A stretch of DNA of 64,000 bases, taken from NCBI RefSeq assembly GCF_002813325.1, contig NZ_PHUG01000001.1, forward strand, positions 558,001-622,000, written 5' to 3'. Source of the stretch: Janthinobacterium sp. 64. Its GTDB lineage: Bacteria; Pseudomonadota; Gammaproteobacteria; Burkholderiales; Burkholderiaceae_D. Positions 1 through 8,197 of the stretch are shown piece after piece. The notes beneath the pieces are model-generated. The model was not told the origin of the DNA and searched no databases. It was given only the letters and a program-made list of their open reading frames with translations. How positions within the stretch are numbered: the stretch's first letter is position 1; every line of letters starts with the position of its first letter. Both the position numbers and the translations under genes were made by a program.

Positions 1-1
1 C

Positions 2-805
2 ATCGAAGCGGGCCAGCCTACCGTGTGCTCGGAAACGTGCGTGGGCCGCATCCGCTACCTGGGCGTGCTGCTGTACGACGCCGACAAGATCGAGGCTGCC
101 GCCTCCGTGCCGCAAGAGCAGGACCTGTACCAGGCGCAGCTCGACCTGTTCCTCGATCCGCACGACCCGGCCATCATCGCCGAGGCGCGCCGCCAGGGCA
201 TTCCTGATCTTTGGCTGGAAGCTGCCGTCAAGTCGCCCGTCTACAAGATGGCCGTCGAGTGGAAAGTGGCGTTCCCGCTGCATCCCGAATACCGCACCTT
301 GCCGATGGTGTGGTACGTGCCACCGCTGTCGCCGATCCAGGCGGCCGCCGAATCGGGCAAGCTGGGCGTGAATGGCATGCTGCCGGACACCCAAAGCCTG
401 CGCATTCCCGTGCAATACCTGGCCAATTTGCTGACGGCCGGCGACCAGCCGCCCATCGTCACGGCCCTGGACCGCATGCTGGCCATGCGTGCCTACATGC
501 GCAGCAAGACCGTCGAGAAGGTGGAAAACCTCACGGTCCTGAAACAGGTGGGCCTGACCAAGGCGCAGGTGGAGGACATGTACCACATCATGGCGATTGC
601 CAACTACGAAGACCGCTTCGTCATCCCCAGCAGCCACAAGGAAATGGCCGAGGACAGCTTCAACGAGAAGGGTTCGTGCGGCTTCAGCTTCGGCAATGGC
701 TGCTCGGACGGCACCAGCGAACCGACCTTGTTCGGCAAGAAAAAACACGGTTCGGCCATCTTCATGCAGATGCCGAAGTCGCGCAAAACGGCGCCAGGCG
801 CTTAA
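2..805 (+). CDS. narH: Respiratory nitrate reductase beta subunit (3' part)
   Basis: The window opens inside this gene; 267 codons remain. NarH is the iron-sulphur electron-transfer subunit of membrane-bound nitrate reductase, passing electrons from NarI haem to the molybdenum subunit NarG on the cytoplasmic face. The visible part begins near a cluster-binding motif (PTVCSETCVGRIRYLG) and continues through the conserved stretch ending HPEYRTLPMVWYVPPLSP. Further on are the region with YEDRFVIPSSH and a C-terminal Cys pair (SCGFSFGNGCSDG). The gene ends in TAA, 9 bases before narJ, with an AAGGAGCTGAT ribosome site between. Order narH-narJ-narI is the classical nar operon; narG should lie just outside to the left. 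Confidence 0.96.
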   Translation: MEAGQPTVCSETCVGRIRYLGVLLYDADKIEAAASVPQEQDLYQAQLDLFLDPHDPAIIAEARRQGIPDLWLEAAVKSPVYKMAVEWKVAFPLHPEYRTLPMVWYVPPLSPIQAAAESGKLGVNGMLPDTQSLRIPVQYLANLLTAGDQPPIVTALDRMLAMRAYMRSKTVEKVENLTVLKQVGLTKAQVEDMYHIMAIANYEDRFVIPSSHKEMAEDSFNEKGSCGFSFGNGCSDGTSEPTLFGKKKHGSAIFMQMPKSRKTAPGA

Positions 806-814
806 GGAGCTGAT

Positions 815-1483
815 ATGGAACACGCTATGCATCACTACCAAATCCTTTCGCGCCTGCTGCTGTATCCGGAGCCCGAGCTGATCGCGCACCTGCCGCAGCT
901 CGACGCCGCGCTGGCGGCCGTGCCGGAGCAGCACGCGCTGCTGCGGCCCTTGCTGGCGCACCTGGAAAGCAGCAGCCTGATCGACCTGCAGCAGCAGTAC
1001 GTGGCCACGTTCGACCGCAATCCGTCGCACTCGCTGCATCTGTTCGAGCATATCCACGGCGAATCGCGCGACCGGGGCCAGGCCATGGTCGACCTGATGG
1101 AGGAATACAAGCGCCACGGCCTGCAAATGGTGGGCGACGACTTGCCCGACTTCGTGCCGCTGTTCCTGGAATTCCTGGCACAGCTCGACGAGGCAGTCTC
1201 GGCGCCGCTGCTGGGCGACGCCGTCCACGTGCTGGCGCACATCGGCCGCAAGCTGACGGCCAACGGCAGCCCGTACGCGCCCGTCTTCACGGTGCTTGAA
1301 CGCCTGAGCCCCGTGGCGGCGGAAATGCTGGCCGAACCGCCGGTGCGCGACATGGATGAAGCGCTGGAAACCTTTGGTCCCGGTGCGGACGGCGTCGAGC
1401 CGTTGCTGCGCCAAGGTCCGGGCCAAGTTCCGGGCGGCGTCCATCCCGTGCATTTTCACCCGCAGCCGCGGCGCGCTGCTTAA
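815..1483 (+). CDS. narJ: Nitrate reductase assembly chaperone NarJ
   Basis: 222 residues, close to the usual length of NarJ, a cytoplasmic TorD/DmsD-type chaperone that holds apo-NarGH and allows molybdenum cofactor and Fe-S insertion before docking to NarI. The N-terminus (MHHYQILSRLLLYPEPELI) and the central ESRDRGQAMVDLMEEYKRHG and DDLPDFVPLFLEFLAQLD segments are typical of the family. The start is set by AAGGAG directly upstream. The C-terminal tail after residue 195 is rich in Gly, Pro and His (HPVHFHPQPRRAA) and is variable in the family. It is not part of the final enzyme. It is the second gene of the visible nar operon, 34 bases ahead of narI. Confidence 0.95.
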   Translation: MEHAMHHYQILSRLLLYPEPELIAHLPQLDAALAAVPEQHALLRPLLAHLESSSLIDLQQQYVATFDRNPSHSLHLFEHIHGESRDRGQAMVDLMEEYKRHGLQMVGDDLPDFVPLFLEFLAQLDEAVSAPLLGDAVHVLAHIGRKLTANGSPYAPVFTVLERLSPVAAEMLAEPPVRDMDEALETFGPGADGVEPLLRQGPGQVPGGVHPVHFHPQPRRAA

Positions 1484-1517
1484 TTGGCCGCTTGCGCCCG
1501 CATGAGGAGAGTACATC

Positions 1518-2204
1518 ATGAGTAATTACTTGCATCAATTTGTATATGGCATTTATCCATACATCGCGCTGGCCATCTTCTTTCTGGGTAGCCTGATCCG
1601 TTTCGACCGCGAGCAATATACGTGGAAGTCCGATTCCAGCCAGCTGCTGCACCGTGGCAGCCTGCGCCTGGGCAATATTCTGTTCCACATCGGCATCATC
1701 GGCCTGCTGTTCGGCCATGCGGCCGGCTTGCTCACCCCCGTCTGGGTGTGGGATACGCTGGGCGTGTCGCACAGCCTGAAGCAGGGCGTGGCCATGGCGG
1801 CCGGCGGCGTGATGGGCGGTTTGTGCCTGGTCGGCCTGCTGATCCTGCTGGTGCGCCGCTTTTCCAATGACCGGCTGCGCGCCGTCACCACGGCCGGCGA
1901 CAAGCTGGTGATGCTGTGGATCTTGCTGACCTTGCTGCTGGGTCTGTCGTCGATCTTCGTCTCGGCCTCGCACATGGATGGCCACATGATGGTCTTGCTG
2001 ATGAACTGGGCGCAGCACATCGTGACCTTGCGCGGTGACGCGGCCAGCTTCATCGTCGATGCGCCGCTGGTGTTCAAGCTGCACCTGTTCATGGGCATGT
2101 CGCTGTTCGTCATCTTCCCGTTCACCCGCCTGGTGCACGTGTGGAGCGGCTTTGGCGCCATCGGTTACCTGGGCCGCGCTTACCAGTTGGTTCGTCGCCG
2201 CTAA
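1518..2204 (+). CDS. narI: Respiratory nitrate reductase gamma subunit (cytochrome b)
   Basis: 228 residues with five hydrophobic segments, the expected size of NarI, the dihaem cytochrome b that oxidises quinol and anchors NarGH to the membrane. Family marks include the N-terminal FVYGIYPYIALAIFFLGSLIR helix, ILFHIGIIGLLFGHAAGLL with paired histidines, and the C-terminal FKLHLFMGMSLFVIFPFTRL helix with HVWSG. Histidines in the second and last helices are in place to ligate the two b haems. AGGAGAGTACATC precedes the ATG. The next gene, a parvulin, follows after 15 bases, so it belongs to the same transcript. Confidence 0.96.
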   Translation: MSNYLHQFVYGIYPYIALAIFFLGSLIRFDREQYTWKSDSSQLLHRGSLRLGNILFHIGIIGLLFGHAAGLLTPVWVWDTLGVSHSLKQGVAMAAGGVMGGLCLVGLLILLVRRFSNDRLRAVTTAGDKLVMLWILLTLLLGLSSIFVSASHMDGHMMVLLMNWAQHIVTLRGDAASFIVDAPLVFKLHLFMGMSLFVIFPFTRLVHVWSGFGAIGYLGRAYQLVRRR

Positions 2205-2219
2205 GAAAGGAGTCACATC

Positions 2220-2981
2220 ATGGGAATCTCCGTCAATGGCATCGATATCGACGATGCCGACATCGCGCAGGAACTGCCGCATCACGATGGTGCCGGCAAC
2301 CCTTTGAAACAGGCCGTGCATGAACTGGTGCTGCGCCGGCTGCTGCAAGACGAAGCCGACCGCCTGGGCGTGCAGGGCGGCAGTATTGATGACCGCATCG
2401 AAGCGCTGTTCGCGCAGGAAGTGCGCGTGCCGCCCGCCGACGATGCGGCTTGCCGCACCTTTTATGCGCAGCGCCCGCAGCTGTTTCGCAGCGGGGCGCT
2501 GGTCGAGGCCCGCCACATCCTGTTCCAGGTGACGCCCGAGGCGCCTCTGGAGCTGCTGCGCACGACGGCGCAAGCCGTGCTCGACGCCTTGAAACTGGCG
2601 CCCGAGCGCTTCGGCGAACTGGCGGCGCAGTATTCGAACTGCCCGTCGGGCGCCCTGGGCGGCAATCTGGGCCAGCTGTCGCCGGGCCAGAGCGTGCCGG
2701 AGTTCGATGCGCTGCTGTTCCGCCTGGAAGAGGGCGCGCTGGCCGGCCACTTGCTGGAAACGCGCTTCGGCTACCACATCGTGCAAGTGCTGCGGCGTGT
2801 CGAAGGCCAGGCCATCGCCTACGAGGCCGTGCAGGCGCAGATCGCCGACCGCCTGTCGCGCGCCGCGTGGCAGCGCGCCGTACACCAGTATCTGCACTTG
2901 CTGGTGGGGCGCGCCGAGATCGCGGGCATCGAACTGGAAGGTGCAAGCGTCGAAGGCACGGCCAGTCCGCTGGTTCAGTAA
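2220..2981 (+). CDS. Parvulin-type peptidyl-prolyl isomerase (PpiC/NifM-like)
   Basis: 253 residues. An N-terminal helical part (1-90) precedes a parvulin rotamase domain at about 95-200, with ARHILFQVTPEAP, FGELAAQYSNCPSG, GGNLGQLSPGQSVPEFDALL and TRFGYHIVQVL, the standard signature. There is no signal peptide, so a cytoplasmic folding role is expected. Its position directly behind narI, 15 bases away with AAGGAG before the ATG, suggests that it helps fold or mature the nitrate reductase. NifM plays an analogous role for nitrogenase. A specific client is inference. Genes of this kind sit at the end of nar operons in several betaproteobacteria. Confidence 0.88.
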   Translation: MGISVNGIDIDDADIAQELPHHDGAGNPLKQAVHELVLRRLLQDEADRLGVQGGSIDDRIEALFAQEVRVPPADDAACRTFYAQRPQLFRSGALVEARHILFQVTPEAPLELLRTTAQAVLDALKLAPERFGELAAQYSNCPSGALGGNLGQLSPGQSVPEFDALLFRLEEGALAGHLLETRFGYHIVQVLRRVEGQAIAYEAVQAQIADRLSRAAWQRAVHQYLHLLVGRAEIAGIELEGASVEGTASPLVQ

Positions 2982-3083
2982 GTAGAAATGCGTAGGCCGA
3001 AAGGCGTAGGCCGCTAGGCCTTCTGGGGCACAGCCAGATCGTGTCCCAGCCTTTACAATCACGGAAGAATCAGGAGTAGCGTC

Positions 3084-4070
3084 ATGGGTAGCGTCAAGTT
3101 GCAGGACCGTTTTGGCCGTTCGATCGATTATGTGCGGCTGTCCGTCACCGACCGCTGCGATTTGCGCTGCAGTTACTGCATGCCCAAGGGTTTTCGCGGC
3201 TTCGAGGAGCCGAAGGACTGGCTGACGTTCGACGAGATCGAGCGCCTGATGGGCATCTTCGTCCGCCTCGGCACGCGCCGCGTGCGCCTGACGGGCGGCG
3301 AGCCGCTGTTGCGGCGCAACCTGCCGCAATTGGCACAAAGGCTGTCCGCGCTGCCCGGTTTGGACGATCTGTCACTGTCGACCAACGCCACGCAACTGGG
3401 CAAGCACGCCGTGGCCTTGCGCGCGGCGGGCGTGGACCGCATCAACGTCAGCCTCGACTCGCTCGACCGTGCCTGCATGCAGCAGATCACGGGGCGCGAC
3501 AGCCTGCAGCCGATTCTCGATGGCCTGATGGCGGGCAAGGCGGCCGGTTTCGACCCGATCAAGATCAATATGGTGGCCATGCGCGGCGTCAATGACGGCC
3601 AGATCGAGGCCATGGCGGCGTTTTGCATCGAGCAGCAGTTCATCCTGCGCCTGATCGAAGCCATGCCCATGGGCAGTACGGGCCGCAATGCCAGCTACAT
3701 GCCGCTCGGGCCCGTGCGCGAGCGCCTGGCGGCCCGTTTTGGCCTGGTGCCGCAGGCGCAGGAACTCGGTGGCGGGCCGGCGCGCTACATGGCGACAGCC
3801 GATGGCCGTTCGAGCATCGGTTTCATTACGCCCATGTCGCAGCATTTTTGCGCCACCTGCAACCGCGTGCGCCTGTCTGTCGATGGTACCCTGTATCTAT
3901 GCCTGGGCCAGGAAGAAAAATTCGCCCTTGGCCCCATGCTGCGCGGCGGGGCCACGGATGCGGAGATCGAAGCGGCGATCCGCGCCGCCATCGAACTCAA
4001 GCCGCAGCAGCATGATTTCAATACGCAGCCCGATAAAATCATCAGGTTCATGGCGCAGACGGGCGGCTGA
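3084..4070 (+). CDS. moaA: GTP 3',8-cyclase MoaA
   Basis: Radical-SAM enzyme for the first step of molybdenum cofactor synthesis, turning GTP into 3',8-cyclo-dihydro-GTP, which MoaC then converts to cPMP. 328 residues. The SAM cluster motif CDLRCSYC lies near residue 26, followed by RLTGGEPLLRRNL and SLSTNAT. The second, GTP-binding cluster is in the C-terminal part (FCATCNRVRLSVDG...LCLG), and the protein ends in the functional GG tail (MAQTGG). ATCAGGAGTAGCGTC precedes the ATG. It sits between narHJI-ppi and narXL, which fits the cofactor need of nitrate reductase. Other moa genes are not in the window. Confidence 0.97.
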   Translation: MGSVKLQDRFGRSIDYVRLSVTDRCDLRCSYCMPKGFRGFEEPKDWLTFDEIERLMGIFVRLGTRRVRLTGGEPLLRRNLPQLAQRLSALPGLDDLSLSTNATQLGKHAVALRAAGVDRINVSLDSLDRACMQQITGRDSLQPILDGLMAGKAAGFDPIKINMVAMRGVNDGQIEAMAAFCIEQQFILRLIEAMPMGSTGRNASYMPLGPVRERLAARFGLVPQAQELGGGPARYMATADGRSSIGFITPMSQHFCATCNRVRLSVDGTLYLCLGQEEKFALGPMLRGGATDAEIEAAIRAAIELKPQQHDFNTQPDKIIRFMAQTGG

Positions 4071-4099
4071 GGCAGTTTGCATTTACATTCAAGGGCGGT

Positions 4100-6001
4100 A
4101 TGAAATTCAAGGCGATGTTTTCCTCCTGGCAGAAGCTGTCGACCAAGATCGTCGGCGCGCTGCTGCTCATGCTGGTACTGGCCCTGAGCGCCATCGGCTG
4201 CACCCTGTTTTTGTCGTGGCAGCTCGAAGGCAGTTCTGCCGCCATCAATGAAACGGGCCGGCTGCGCATGCAGACCTACCGCCTGACCCTGCTGCTGGCC
4301 AGCGACGCGCGCGAGCAGGCGCGCCAGCAAGTGCTGCTGATCGACGAGACCCTGGCCAAGATCGGCCATGGCGACCCGCAGCGACCCCTGTTCCTGCCGC
4401 CCAGCACGGCCATCAAATCTGAATTCGAACGCATCGGCACTGCCTGGCGCGGCGCCTTGCGCCCGTCGGCCCTGGCCGCCGATTCCACGGCGCAGGCGCG
4501 CCAGTTCGAGCGCGACGCCGATACCTTCGTGGGCCAGGTCGATCAACTGGTGCGCCTGATCGAGCACGATAGCGAGCAGCGCACCTTCTGGCTGCGTGCC
4601 TCGCAACTGATCCTCGTCGGCATGGCCGTCATCGGCACGGTCAGCATGATTTACCTGATGTTCATGCTCATCATCGAACCGGTCACGCGGCTGCGCCTGG
4701 GCATGCAGCGCATGAAGGAGCGCGATTTCAGCGTGCGCCTTGCCGTGGAGAGCAATGACGAATTCGGCCAGCTGGCCAGCGGCTTCAACCAGATGGCCGA
4801 CCGCCTGCAGGCGCTGTACGGCAACCTGGAAGAGGGCGTGCGCAGCAAGACGGCCACGCTCGAGTACCGCAACCGCGAACTGGCGCTGCTGTACGAAAGC
4901 GCCGCTTTCCTGCAGCGCCCGCAGCCCCTGGAAGACATCTGCGGCGGCTTCATGCAGCGCATCGTCGACTATTTCGAGGCCGACGGCTCCACCGTGCGCG
5001 TGCTCGACGCCGAGCGGGGCAACCTGCACATGGTCGTGCATACGGGCTTGTCGGAAGAACTGGTGGCGTCGGAACACTGCCTGAAGGTGGGCGACTGCCT
5101 GTGCGGCACGGCCGTCGAGATGAAGGTGGCGAAGGTGCACGACATGCGCCGCATCGACCGCGCGCATGAACTGAAATGCCACCGCGAAGGCTTTGCCACC
5201 GTCTCCGTCTTCCATATCCATGCGCACGAACAGCACCTGGGCTTTTTCAACCTGCATTTCCGCCATGCGCGCGTGTTTTCCGCGCGCGAGCTGGCCTTGC
5301 TGGAAACGCTGGGCCAGCTGCTGGGCATCGCGCTGGAAAACCTGCGTCTGGCCGCGCGCGAGCGCGAGATGGCCATTTCCGAAGAGCGCAACCTGGTGGC
5401 CCAGGGCCTGCACGACAGCATCGCGCAAAGCCTCAATTTCCTCAACCTGCAAGTGCAGATGCTCGACGACTCCGTGCGCAACGCCCGTTTCGACGAGGTG
5501 GCGGGCATCGTGCCGGCCCTGCATGCGGGCGTGAAGGAAAGCTATGAAGACGTGCGCGAACTGCTGGCCAATTTCCGCAGCCGATTGATGGAGGACGACC
5601 TGATCGGTTCCCTGCGCGCGGCGGTGGACAAATTCCGCCGCCAGACGGGCATCGAGGCCGATCTGCTGGCTGACGTCGACGGCGCGCCATTCCCCCGCGA
5701 GCAGCAATTGCAGTTATTATTCATCGTGCAGGAAGCGCTGTCGAACATCCGCAAGCACGCCCAGGCCAGCCACGTCGAAGTGCGCCTCGCCGATCACCAG
5801 GATTTTACCCTGACGATCAGCGATAATGGCGTCGGCTTCGATGCTGCCGCCGTGCTGGAAAAGGGCGACAGCCATGTCGGCATCCATATCATGCGCGAGC
5901 GCGCGCAGCGCATCGAGGCGACGTTCGACGTGCACGCCTGTCCCGGTGGCGGCACGACCGTCGAACTGCATTTGTCGCGCGAACAGCGCCGCGCCGCCTG
6001 A
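4100..6001 (+). CDS. narX: Nitrate/nitrite sensor histidine kinase NarX
   Basis: 633 residues. TM1 is about 17-40. It is followed by a periplasmic nitrate-binding P-box (SSAAINETGRLRMQTYRL, residues 46-63) close to that of enteric NarX. TM2 is about 168-192, then HAMP (to about 245), a GAF-like part with a Cys cluster (LKVGDCLCGTAV), and a HisKA_3 domain with phospho-acceptor His438 in AQGLHDSIAQSLNFL. The ATPase domain carries QEALSNIRKHAQA and SDNGVGFD. It autophosphorylates on nitrate binding and hands the phosphate to the response regulator encoded 24 bases downstream. The ATG has an AAGGGCGGT site 30 bases after moaA. The P-box and neighbours make NarX much more likely than another NarX-type kinase. 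Confidence 0.93.
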   Translation: MKFKAMFSSWQKLSTKIVGALLLMLVLALSAIGCTLFLSWQLEGSSAAINETGRLRMQTYRLTLLLASDAREQARQQVLLIDETLAKIGHGDPQRPLFLPPSTAIKSEFERIGTAWRGALRPSALAADSTAQARQFERDADTFVGQVDQLVRLIEHDSEQRTFWLRASQLILVGMAVIGTVSMIYLMFMLIIEPVTRLRLGMQRMKERDFSVRLAVESNDEFGQLASGFNQMADRLQALYGNLEEGVRSKTATLEYRNRELALLYESAAFLQRPQPLEDICGGFMQRIVDYFEADGSTVRVLDAERGNLHMVVHTGLSEELVASEHCLKVGDCLCGTAVEMKVAKVHDMRRIDRAHELKCHREGFATVSVFHIHAHEQHLGFFNLHFRHARVFSARELALLETLGQLLGIALENLRLAAREREMAISEERNLVAQGLHDSIAQSLNFLNLQVQMLDDSVRNARFDEVAGIVPALHAGVKESYEDVRELLANFRSRLMEDDLIGSLRAAVDKFRRQTGIEADLLADVDGAPFPREQQLQLLFIVQEALSNIRKHAQASHVEVRLADHQDFTLTISDNGVGFDAAAVLEKGDSHVGIHIMRERAQRIEATFDVHACPGGGTTVELHLSREQRRAA

Positions 6002-6024
6002 GTAACTACCTGAAAGTATAAAAA

Positions 6025-6687
6025 ATGGAGACACCCGATACACCGATCACCGTCATGCTGGTGGACGACCACGCGCTGTTCCGCAGCGGCATACGCTCGC
6101 TGCTGCAGCGGCACACGGATTTTTCCGTGGTGGGCGAGGCGGCCGATGGCGTGGAAGGCATCAAGCGCGCCATCCAGCTGCAGCCCGACGTGGTGCTGCT
6201 GGATCTGAACATGGCCGGCATGTCGGGCGTGGAAGCGCTGCAGCTGATGCAGCACGACTGCCCCGACACGGCCATCGTCATGCTCACCGTATCGGAAGAC
6301 GCGGAGGACCTGGCGACGGCCCTGCGCGCGGGCGCCTGCGGCTATCTGATCAAGAATATCGATGCCGATTACCTGGTGCGCGCCATTCGCCGCGCGGCGG
6401 CCGGCGAAGTCGTCATCGCCGAAGCCATGACGGGCAAGCTGGTGGCGCAGCTGCAGGCGGGTACGCGGCGCGAGGAACCCGTGTCGGAACTCGACAAGCT
6501 CACCCCGCGCGAAAAGGAAATCATCGATTGCCTGTCGCGCGGCGAGAGCAACAAGGGCATCGCGCGCACCCTCGACCTGGCCGAGAGCACGGTCAAGATC
6601 CACGTGCAGAACGTGCTGAAAAAGCTCAACCTCACCAGCCGCGTGCAGGCGGCCGTGTATGCGGTCGAGCACCGCCAGGGCAAGTAG
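6025..6687 (+). CDS. narL: Nitrate response regulator NarL
   Basis: 220 residues. The receiver domain (about 8-125) has MLVDDHALFRSG, phospho-acceptor Asp60 in VVLLDLNMAGMSG and the conserved lysine in GYLIK. A LuxR/GerE HTH (about 152-215) carries LTPREKEIIDCLSRGESNKGIA and STVKIHVQNVLKKL. It is the partner of NarX and controls nitrate reductase and related operons in response to nitrate. No clear Shine-Dalgarno precedes the ATG (AAGTATAAAAATG), so expression may depend on coupling to narX. A perfect 10-bp stem-loop follows 12 bases after the stop. Confidence 0.93.
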   Translation: METPDTPITVMLVDDHALFRSGIRSLLQRHTDFSVVGEAADGVEGIKRAIQLQPDVVLLDLNMAGMSGVEALQLMQHDCPDTAIVMLTVSEDAEDLATALRAGACGYLIKNIDADYLVRAIRRAAAGEVVIAEAMTGKLVAQLQAGTRREEPVSELDKLTPREKEIIDCLSRGESNKGIARTLDLAESTVKIHVQNVLKKLNLTSRVQAAVYAVEHRQGK

Positions 6688-6699
6688 CCGAGTAGTCGT

Positions 6700-6722
6700 G
6701 GTCTGACCCGCCGGGTCAGACC
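6700..6722. terminator. Perfect stem-loop behind narL
   Basis: GGTCTGACCC, a 3-base loop GCC, then GGGTCAGACC: a perfect 10-bp stem starting 12 bases after the narL stop. No T-run follows, so it is not a textbook rho-independent terminator. It may act as an mRNA 3' end, or be one unit of a dispersed palindrome. Only this one copy was seen here. Confidence 0.5.
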
Positions 6723-6772
6723 CCATGGCGAATATCTCCCTCTAGTCCTTTTTGCCGATGGATCTCCTTGCA

Positions 6773-6807
6773 CTTTTAAAGTAGTATATTGAATATATCT
6801 TTAAAAG
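6773..6807. promoter_or_regulatory. AT-rich dyad operator upstream of nnrS
   Basis: CTTTTAAAG (6773-6781) and its exact reverse complement CTTTAAAAG (6799-6807) flank an inner dyad ATATTGAATAT centred on 6791. The whole 35 bases is close to one palindrome with a two-base asymmetry, ending only 10 bases before the nnrS ATG. Known NO-responsive repressors such as NsrR bind AT-rich dyads of about 23 bp before nnrS and hmp genes, so this is a plausible NsrR-type operator. The match to the published E. coli consensus is partial. It could also overlap the -10 region and the ribosome site. Confidence 0.5.
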
Positions 6808-6817
6808 CGAGCCCATT

Positions 6818-8041
6818 ATGGCCATTACCCCGATCAGCGAACCTTCCCCACCTTCCACGACGGCAGGCGCCGCGCCCTGGCATGCGCGCCATGCCGTCTG
6901 GCAGCTGGGTTTCCGCCCGTTTTATCTGCTGGCGGCCGTGTTTGCGACCCTCGGCATCCCCCTGTGGCTGGCCAGCTATGCGGGCTGGCTGACGGGCGGC
7001 TTGCAGGTGGGGCTGGGCTGGCATATGCATGAAATGGTGTTCGGCTTCGCGCTGGCCGTCGTCGTGGGGTTTTTGTATACGGCGGGGCGCAACTGGACGG
7101 GCTTGCCCACGCCGCACGGCGTGCAGCTGATGGCGCTGGCGGCATTGTGGCTGGCGGGGCGCGTGGCCATGCTGTGCGGCCCCGGCCTGCTGCCGGCGCT
7201 GGTCGACTGGATCTTCCTGCCGCTGGCCGCCTGGCCCCTGTACCAGGTGCTGCGCCGCTCGGGCAATACGCGCAACCTGTTCCTCGTCGGTCTGCTGGCC
7301 TTGCTGGCGCTGGCCAATGGCCTGTTCCACGCGGCCGTGCTGGGCTGGCTGACGTTCTCCCTATTCGTGCCTGTGCAGGCGGCCATCTTCATCATCGTGC
7401 TGATCGAATCGGTGATCGGCGCGCGCGTGATCCCCATGTTTACGCGCAATGGCGCACCCGATATCAATCCCAATCGCTCGCCCGTGGCCAGTCCGAAGCG
7501 GGCGCTGGTCGCCGTGGCCTGCATGGCGGCGGCGGCCATCGCGTGGCTGGCCGGCGCGCCGGCCTGGCTGACGGCGCCGCTGGCCTTTTGTGCTGCCGGC
7601 GTGTCGCTGGCCAATCTGCTGGCCTGGCAGCCGCAGCGCACGGTGCGCGTGCCCTTGCTGTGGATTTTGCACCTGTCGTATGCGTGGATAGGCGTCGGTT
7701 TTGCCCTGCTGGCGGCCGCCAGCCTGGGCCTGCTGCCGGCCAGCGCCGCATTTCACGCGCTGACGGTGGGCTCGATGGCGGGCCTGATCATCGGCATGAT
7801 GACGCGCACCACGCTGGGCCATACGGGCCGTCCGCTCAAGGGCGGCCGGGCGGAAGCGGCGATGTACTGGCTGATCCAGTTGGGCGCGCTGGCGCGCCTG
7901 CTGGCCGCCGCCGGTCCCGCTACGCTGGCCATGCCGCTGCTGCTGGCCGCGGGCGCGTGCTGGTCGCTGGCCTTTGGCTTGTATGCATGCGTGTATGCGC
8001 CTTATCTGTGGCGCGCCAGGGTCGATGGCCGCGAAGGCTAA
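6818..8041 (+). CDS. nnrS: NnrS family haem-copper membrane protein
   Basis: 407 residues with about twelve hydrophobic helices. It belongs to the NnrS family of inner-membrane proteins that bind haem and copper and protect against nitric oxide during denitrification. Early family marks are HAVWQLGFRPFYLLAA and the histidine-bearing GWHMHEMVFGFALAVVVGF. Later come RNLFLVG, IESVIGARVIPMFTRNG and the His-containing VGSMAGLIIGMMTRTTLGHTG. The start was chosen because the dyad lies immediately upstream. Its location beside the nitrate module fits detoxification of NO made from nitrite. The biochemical activity of NnrS is not fully known. Confidence 0.92.
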   Translation: MAITPISEPSPPSTTAGAAPWHARHAVWQLGFRPFYLLAAVFATLGIPLWLASYAGWLTGGLQVGLGWHMHEMVFGFALAVVVGFLYTAGRNWTGLPTPHGVQLMALAALWLAGRVAMLCGPGLLPALVDWIFLPLAAWPLYQVLRRSGNTRNLFLVGLLALLALANGLFHAAVLGWLTFSLFVPVQAAIFIIVLIESVIGARVIPMFTRNGAPDINPNRSPVASPKRALVAVACMAAAAIAWLAGAPAWLTAPLAFCAAGVSLANLLAWQPQRTVRVPLLWILHLSYAWIGVGFALLAAASLGLLPASAAFHALTVGSMAGLIIGMMTRTTLGHTGRPLKGGRAEAAMYWLIQLGALARLLAAAGPATLAMPLLLAAGACWSLAFGLYACVYAPYLWRARVDGREG

Positions 8042-8045
8042 GCGG

Positions 8046-8171
8046 TCAGAAAGGGCGCCAGGCCAGCAGTTTTTTGAGTTCCGGCGCCCAGTAGGACAGC
8101 GATTCGCCCACGACGAAGAGCAGCATGCCCAGCATCAAGGCCCTCAGCAGCAAATCCCTGCACCAGATCAT
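8046..8171 (-). CDS. Small single-pass membrane protein of the kinase operon
   Basis: 41 codons reading MIWCRDLLLRALMLGMLLFV followed by VGESLSYWAPELKKLLAWRPF. One hydrophobic helix (about 8-24) is followed by a basic amphipathic tail, so a small inner-membrane protein is predicted. It begins 27 bases after the stop of the large hybrid kinase. CGGGGGGA lies at a good distance before this ATG, which is why I prefer it to an in-frame ATG at 8192 (48 codons) that lacks a ribosome site. Its tail converges on nnrS with only 4 bases between stops. I know no family for it. A kinase-modulating role is inference from the operon. Confidence 0.5.
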   Translation of the reverse strand: MIWCRDLLLRALMLGMLLFVVGESLSYWAPELKKLLAWRPF

Positions 8172-8197
8172 GGCATCCCCCCGAGTTTTCATATTGA

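Noticed and set aside
1287..3338. Long minus-strand open frame (683 codons) opposite narJ, narI and the parvulin gene
   Set aside because: It is rich in Gln, His, Arg and Ala, has no domain and lies fully antisense to recognised genes. It is a shadow of high-GC codon use.
3785..5707. Long minus-strand open frame opposite moaA and narX
   Set aside because: Same shadow composition, no motif, no ribosome site, antisense to well-defined genes.
6700..6722. narL hairpin as a standard rho-independent terminator
   Set aside because: The stem is perfect but no T-tract follows, so I list it only as a stem-loop of uncertain role.
1..8041. FNR boxes (TTGAT-N4-ATCAA) in the nitrate module
   Set aside because: None found within the visible part. 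The nar promoter lies outside the window on the left.
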